DNA of 64,000 nt from an uncultured Clostridia bacterium (lineage in GTDB: Bacteria > Bacillota > Clostridia > Christensenellales > Aristaeellaceae), in NCBI GenBank assembly GCA_934643825.1, contig CAKUCW010000002.1, positions 1-64,000 on the forward strand, given 5' to 3'. Numbering within the stretch: the first letter of the stretch is position 1; every line of letters begins with the position of its first letter. The translations under genes and the position numbers were made by a program. Positions 60,708 through 64,000 of the stretch are shown in pieces. The notes beneath the pieces were generated by a model. That model did not search any database, was not told the DNA's origin, and worked only from the letters and a program-made list of their open reading frames with translations.

Positions 60708-61973
60708 ATGTTTGCAAAAGCGCTGGCGCTGATGCTGCTGCTGGTCATGCTGCCGGTGATGGCGCTGGCGGCAGATTTCGCCGTCGTGCATGGCGGCAGG
60801 CTGAACCTGCGCGAATACGCCAGCAGCACGAGCCGCAGCTTGGGAAAATACAACAGCGGCACATGGGTATCCGTGCAGGGGCAGAGTGTTTCCGGCTGGA
60901 TTCCCGTGCGCACGATGGACGGCAAACAGGGCTATATGTCCGGCAACTACCTGACCTTTGCGCAGACGGGAAACCAGGCGGTCGTTCGCTATGCCAACGG
61001 CGGCTATGTCAATCTGCGTCAGGGCCCGTCGCTCAATTATTCGGTCATTACCCGAGTAACCAGCGGCACAGCCATCACGATTTTGGATGATTCCTATGAA
61101 TGGAACTATGTCAGCGTCAATCTGTATGGCACGGTTTACACCGGTTACATGCACGATTCGCTGATCGACAAATCGACGACGACGGCGACCGTTGTCACCC
61201 GAAACGGCGGCAAAGTCAACGTCCGCAAAGGCCCCGGCTCGAATTACGGAAGCATCGGTTCGCTCCGCACGGGCACGCGAGTGACCATTCTGCTCAAAGG
61301 CAAAGGCTGGGCGCAGATCACGGGCGGCGGGCTGACGGGTTTCATGGCGACCAGCTATTTGAGCGGCATCAGCTCCGGAAATTCCGGCAATTCGGGCAAT
61401 TCCGGCAGCACGGTCACGACCAAAACGGCTTACGTCAACAATCCGCGCAGCACGCAGATTCTGCATCTGCGCGAAACCCCGTCGCAGAGTGCGCGTTCCA
61501 TCGGGCAGTATTACAACGGCACGCAGGTCAAGGTCGTATCCTACGGCGCAACATGGTGCGAGGTCTATGTCGGCACGAAGCACGGCTACATGATGACGCG
61601 CTACCTGAGCTTTGACGGAAACTATGTCCGCCCGAGCACCACGGCGACGCCGTATTACATCTATGTGACGCCCGCGCCTACGCCGTACTATGTGTATGTC
61701 ACGCCGACGCCTACGCCGCTGGTGCAGTATATCACGCCTGTTCCGCAGAATACGCCGGTTCCGCCTGCCGCGGGCAATCCCATTACGCTGGCGATCAGCG
61801 CGGGCAGCTCGAGCAGCATGATCAACGTATACAACGACTCGTCGATGACCTCGCTGAAGGCGAGCTATGCGGCGGGCAAGCAGGCGACGATGCTGCAATA
61901 CGGCGACAGTGTCTGCATGATTCTCGTTGACGGCGGCGTTGCGTATGTATCGACATGGAACGTGAATTATTAA
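60708..61973 (+). CDS. secreted multi-SH3b-domain protein
   Basis: The 421-residue exported protein has a signal peptide (about 1-22). Four bacterial SH3 repeats follow (about 24-85, 92-155, 162-225 and 240-305; GGRLNLREYASSTS, GGYVNLRQGPSLNY, GGKVNVRKGPGSNY, ILHLRETPSQSA). A Gly/Asn/Ser linker (SGNSGNSGNSGS) precedes repeat four, and a Pro/Thr/Tyr-rich stalk (YVTPAPTPYYVYVTPTPTP, about 320-340) a final SH3-like unit (about 355-421). It probably binds peptidoglycan; no catalytic domain is seen. GAGG lies six bases before the ATG; a GTG at 60696 is possible. Confidence 0.85.
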   Translation: MFAKALALMLLLVMLPVMALAADFAVVHGGRLNLREYASSTSRSLGKYNSGTWVSVQGQSVSGWIPVRTMDGKQGYMSGNYLTFAQTGNQAVVRYANGGYVNLRQGPSLNYSVITRVTSGTAITILDDSYEWNYVSVNLYGTVYTGYMHDSLIDKSTTTATVVTRNGGKVNVRKGPGSNYGSIGSLRTGTRVTILLKGKGWAQITGGGLTGFMATSYLSGISSGNSGNSGNSGSTVTTKTAYVNNPRSTQILHLRETPSQSARSIGQYYNGTQVKVVSYGATWCEVYVGTKHGYMMTRYLSFDGNYVRPSTTATPYYIYVTPAPTPYYVYVTPTPTPLVQYITPVPQNTPVPPAAGNPITLAISAGSSSSMINVYNDSSMTSLKASYAAGKQATMLQYGDSVCMILVDGGVAYVSTWNVNY

Positions 61974-61984
61974 GGCGGTTTGCG

Positions 61985-62139
61985 GAAGAGGCTTTTCCGC
62001 ATAGAACCCGTTTCAATAGCAGAATGCTCTGCATTCTGCGCTGAAACTACGTTTTTGCCGATAGGGGGTTACGCTGGGCTATCGCCCAGACCCATTTGGG
62101 GACATTGTCCCCAAACCCCTTCTCCGCTTCGCGGCGGTT
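61985..62139 (+). repeat. left arm of a long inverted repeat around the SpoIID gene
   Basis: This segment (GAAGAGGCTTTTCC, AGAACCCGTTTCAATAGCAG, CTGCGCTGAAACTACGTTTT, CTGGGCTATCGCCCAG, CTCCGCTTCGCGGCGGTT) recurs in reverse orientation at 63519-63699. The initial TGCGGAAGAGGCTTTTCCGCA hairpin probably terminates the SH3 gene. Confidence 0.8.
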
Positions 62140-62156
62140 GAAAGTAGCTAAGGCGG

Positions 62157-62390
62157 AATCAGGTTTCGCTTCGCTCCCTGATTCTTGCTCTTTTACGCTT
62201 CGCGATTTATGAGATGGGGGATTACGATGGGGTTGCCACTCCGGGAAACTCGCATAGTCGCGCAAGCGCTCCTTGCGATTTCCGATTTCCGCCATGCTGA
62301 ATCCCGCACAGCGGGCGCATGGCTACAATCCCAAACCCCGCTTGGGGACATTGTCCCCAAACCCCTTCTTCGCTTCGCGGCGGTTGAAAG
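62157..62390 (+). repeat. family A repeat interrupted by a family B module
   Basis: The A unit (GGAATCAGGTTTCGCTTCGC to CTTCGCTTCGCGGCGGTT) is split by the B module at 62241-62328. The reverse copy at 63733-63890 is continuous across the equivalent point (GGGGTTGCCACCCC in one, GGGGTTGCCAC then B here). This shows that B can be present or absent within A. Confidence 0.7.
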
Positions 62391-62461
62391 AAGGGTTTTT
62401 GGGGGATGAGATTGACATAAAACAGCCATCTTTGCGCATACTTTCTCGGGGGAGGGATTGT

Positions 62462-63472
62462 ATGAAGCGAAGATGGCTGTTTTTATGTTGTGCGATTTGT
62501 CTGACACTTGCGGGCTGTGCGGCGAAAACGGGGCGGGACAGCGAACCGGCTTTACCCATGCCGCAGAACACATCCGCCGCGCAGGGAGAAACTGATCAGA
62601 AGGCGGCACAGCTGATACCGGACAGGCTGAAAAGGGACGCGACGGGCGTGCCGATGCTCAGCGTATACGACATCAAGGCGGAAAAGCTGGAAACGCTGTC
62701 GGTGGAGGACTATCTGCCCGCGGTATTGGCGGGAGAAATGTCGGGAGATTGGCCGCTTGAAGCGCTCAAGGCGCAGGCGATTTTGGCGCGGACATTTGTC
62801 ATGCAGTTCGTTTCGCAGAAAAAGTCGATGTACGACGGCGCGGATATCTCGACGGATATCAAGGAAGCGCAGGCATACGATGCATCCGGTGTCAATGACC
62901 GCATCCGTCAGGCAGTCCGCGAAACACGCGGTTTGGTGATGAATGCGGGTGGTGAGCTGCCCTATGCGTGGTTCCATGCGCATTCCGGCGGGCTGACGGC
63001 AAGGGCAAAGGAAGGGCTTGACTACGAAAAGAGCGAGCCGGGCTATACCCAGTGCGTCAAGGGCATGGAAAACGATGAAGCACCGAGCGAAGCGGCAAAA
63101 TGGCAGGCGACGTTTACGATGGACGAGGTGATCGCGGCGGCAAAGGACGCGGGCGCGGCGATTGACCGGGTCGATAGCCTGTCTGTTGGTCAGCGGGGCG
63201 AATCCGGACGGGCGACGACGCTTTTGATCTCCGGAAAAGAGGTTTCCGCACCGGCGTTTCGCGTTGCGATCGGCTCGACGAAGATGCGCTCGTGCCTGCT
63301 GGAAAGCCTGAAGATCGAGGATGGTCAGGTGAAGATGAGCGGTAAGGGCTATGGTCATGGCGTTGGTATGAGCCAGTGGGGCGCATATGCGATGGCGAAG
63401 GAAGGAAAGAACGCTGAAGAAATCGTTGAGCATTATTTTCGGAATGTGATCATCGTCAAGGCGTGGGAGTGA
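62462..63472 (+). CDS. SpoIID/LytB-domain lipoprotein
   Basis: The 336-residue protein has a lipoprotein signal (CLTLAGCAAK, lipidated Cys about residue 19) and a SpoIID domain (about 75-335; LAGEMSGDWPLEALKAQAIL with the catalytic-site glutamate, and GYGHGVGMSQWGAYAMA near the end). SpoIID is a lytic transglycosylase acting on stem-peptide-free glycan strands during engulfment. Family paralogues also act in vegetative cells. GGGGGAGGGATTGT precedes the ATG. The gene is flanked by long inverted repeats. Confidence 0.9.
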   Translation: MKRRWLFLCCAICLTLAGCAAKTGRDSEPALPMPQNTSAAQGETDQKAAQLIPDRLKRDATGVPMLSVYDIKAEKLETLSVEDYLPAVLAGEMSGDWPLEALKAQAILARTFVMQFVSQKKSMYDGADISTDIKEAQAYDASGVNDRIRQAVRETRGLVMNAGGELPYAWFHAHSGGLTARAKEGLDYEKSEPGYTQCVKGMENDEAPSEAAKWQATFTMDEVIAAAKDAGAAIDRVDSLSVGQRGESGRATTLLISGKEVSAPAFRVAIGSTKMRSCLLESLKIEDGQVKMSGKGYGHGVGMSQWGAYAMAKEGKNAEEIVEHYFRNVIIVKAWE

Positions 63473-63518
63473 GAAGACTTCATACGCCTTGTACGCTTTA
63501 AACCTCAATAACCCCTTA

Positions 63519-63699
63519 AAACCGCCGCGAAGCGGAGAAGGGAGCCTGAGGGGGAATCCCCCTCAGTGGGGTTTGGGGCAAAGCCCCAAATAGGTCTGGG
63601 CGATAGCCCAGTATATCCCCGATCAAGAAAAACGTAGTTTCAGCGCAGAATGTGAAGCATTCTGCTATTGAAACGGGTTCTAGGTGGAAAAGCCTCTTC
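63519..63699 (-). repeat. right arm of the long inverted repeat around the SpoIID gene
   Basis: In reverse orientation it repeats the 61985-62139 segment, with one additional hairpin module (GAGGGGGAATCCCCCTC). The arms are about 1.4 kb apart. Confidence 0.8.
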
Positions 63700-63732
63700 T
63701 GTTCGCGAAACTCCATTCTAAAACCCTTGTTA

Positions 63733-63945
63733 AAACCGCCGCGAAGCGGAGAAGGGGTTTGGGGACAATGTCCCCAAGCGGGGTTTGGGGTGGCAACCCC
63801 ATCGTAACCCCCGTCTCATCAATCGCGAAGCGTAAAAAAGCAAGAATCAGGAAGCGAAGCGAAACCTGATTCCACCCTAGCTGCTTAAAACCGCCGCGAA
63901 GCGAAGAAAGGGTTTGGGCGGCAGCCCAACGTACCCCCTGCCTTG
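63733..63945 (-). repeat. family A repeat copies
   Basis: AAACCGCCGCGAAGCGGAG, GGGGACAATGTCCCC, GGGGTGGCAACCCC, AATCGCGAAGCG and AATCAGG...CCTGATT form one unit (63733-63877). A second truncated one (63888-63935) begins AAACCGCCGCGAAGCGAAG. No gene lies between 63473 and 64000. Confidence 0.75.
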
Positions 63946-63967
63946 CATAATCTCCCATACATTAAAA

Positions 63968-64000
63968 AATCAGCCCCGACAGTATGCCGGGGCTGAAATG
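63968..64000. terminator. terminator-like hairpin at the window end
   Basis: TCAGCCCCG and CGGGGCTGA pair around ACAGTATGC. The A-run on its left (AAAAAA) would be a T-run on the minus strand, so it may terminate a minus-strand gene lying beyond the window. Confidence 0.6.

Noticed and set aside
62047..62609. ORFs crossing the repeats before the SpoIID gene
   Set aside because: They read through palindromic repeats; the lipoprotein start at 62462 has a strong ribosome site and lipobox.

Overview
The window reads as chromosomal DNA from an anaerobic, fermentative member of the Clostridia (Firmicutes) with fairly high G+C. Supporting signs are strong AGGAGG-type ribosome binding sites, the gene order cmk-plsC-ispH-rpsA, a stand-alone [FeFe]-hydrogenase, two aldo/keto reductases with ferredoxin-like tails, a secondary alcohol dehydrogenase of the Clostridium beijerinckii type, an FMN-riboswitch-controlled RibU, a SpoIID-domain lipoprotein and type I-C-like CRISPR repeats. 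No assignment below class is possible from the sequence alone. Almost every gene start was placed by a visible Shine-Dalgarno sequence, and many neighbours overlap by ATGA, so operons are easy to read.

Layout. 1-460: probable end of an rRNA operon, its terminator, and two diverged 5S-rRNA-like units. 597-1803: two unknown low-GC genes. 1925-4192 (minus): split ThrE-type exporter pair and a LysR regulator, with a divergent cytidylate-kinase-like gene and MATE pump (4328-6300). 6422-7537: FeS aldo/keto reductase. 8333-15063 (minus): nth, solute-binding lipoprotein-like gene, lytic transglycosylase, coaE, polA, orphan Hpt protein. 15322-17875: znuACB zinc importer. 17981-19542: DUF5685 and J-domain proteins. 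19907-25416 (minus): complete oligopeptide-type ABC importer. 25828-30295: muropeptide recycling block (AmiE-like serine hydrolase, RpiR/MurR regulator, divergent murQ-anmK). 30618-33060: U32-like protein, DUF3343 protein and cysteine-desulfurase-like enzyme. 34109-39870: cmk, plsC, ispH, rpsA, ftsH. 39961-41355: DUF1294 and D-cysteine desulfhydrase-like genes. 41393-42484: accessory pocket with decayed CRISPR repeats around an XRE regulator, a tiny membrane protein and a strong candidate small RNA. 42745-44765 (minus): LytTR/GHKL two-component system. 44901-50449 (minus): secondary alcohol dehydrogenase, GtrA-like protein, GH3 glycosidase, YchF. 50854-53894: DUF1540 protein, second FeS aldo/keto reductase, group-B-like [FeFe]-hydrogenase. 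54187-57444: polytopic membrane protein, GNAT and secreted PIG-L deacetylase. 57727-60403 (minus): PNPOx-like protein, ribU with riboswitch, map. 60708-63472: secreted SH3-repeat protein and SpoIID lipoprotein.

Functional links. The importer at 19907-25416 lies beside the MurNAc recycling genes and may feed them peptides or muropeptides. The FeS aldo/keto reductases, hydrogenase and NADP-type alcohol dehydrogenase suggest redox balancing in fermentation. ZnuABC has two histidine-rich parts (ZnuA loop and an unusual ZnuC N-terminal tail).

The most unusual content lies between genes. At least four families of structured dispersed repeats fill nearly every long intergenic gap, including a MITE-like 184-201 bp element present twice and modular palindromes with compensatory stem changes. 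The best candidate for an undescribed functional element is a roughly 210-nt minus-strand RNA at 42236-42449. It has a perfect consensus promoter, a palindrome at its 5' end, several anti-Shine-Dalgarno CU-rich motifs and an intrinsic terminator. No cas genes, phage genes, transposase genes or complete tRNA genes were seen.
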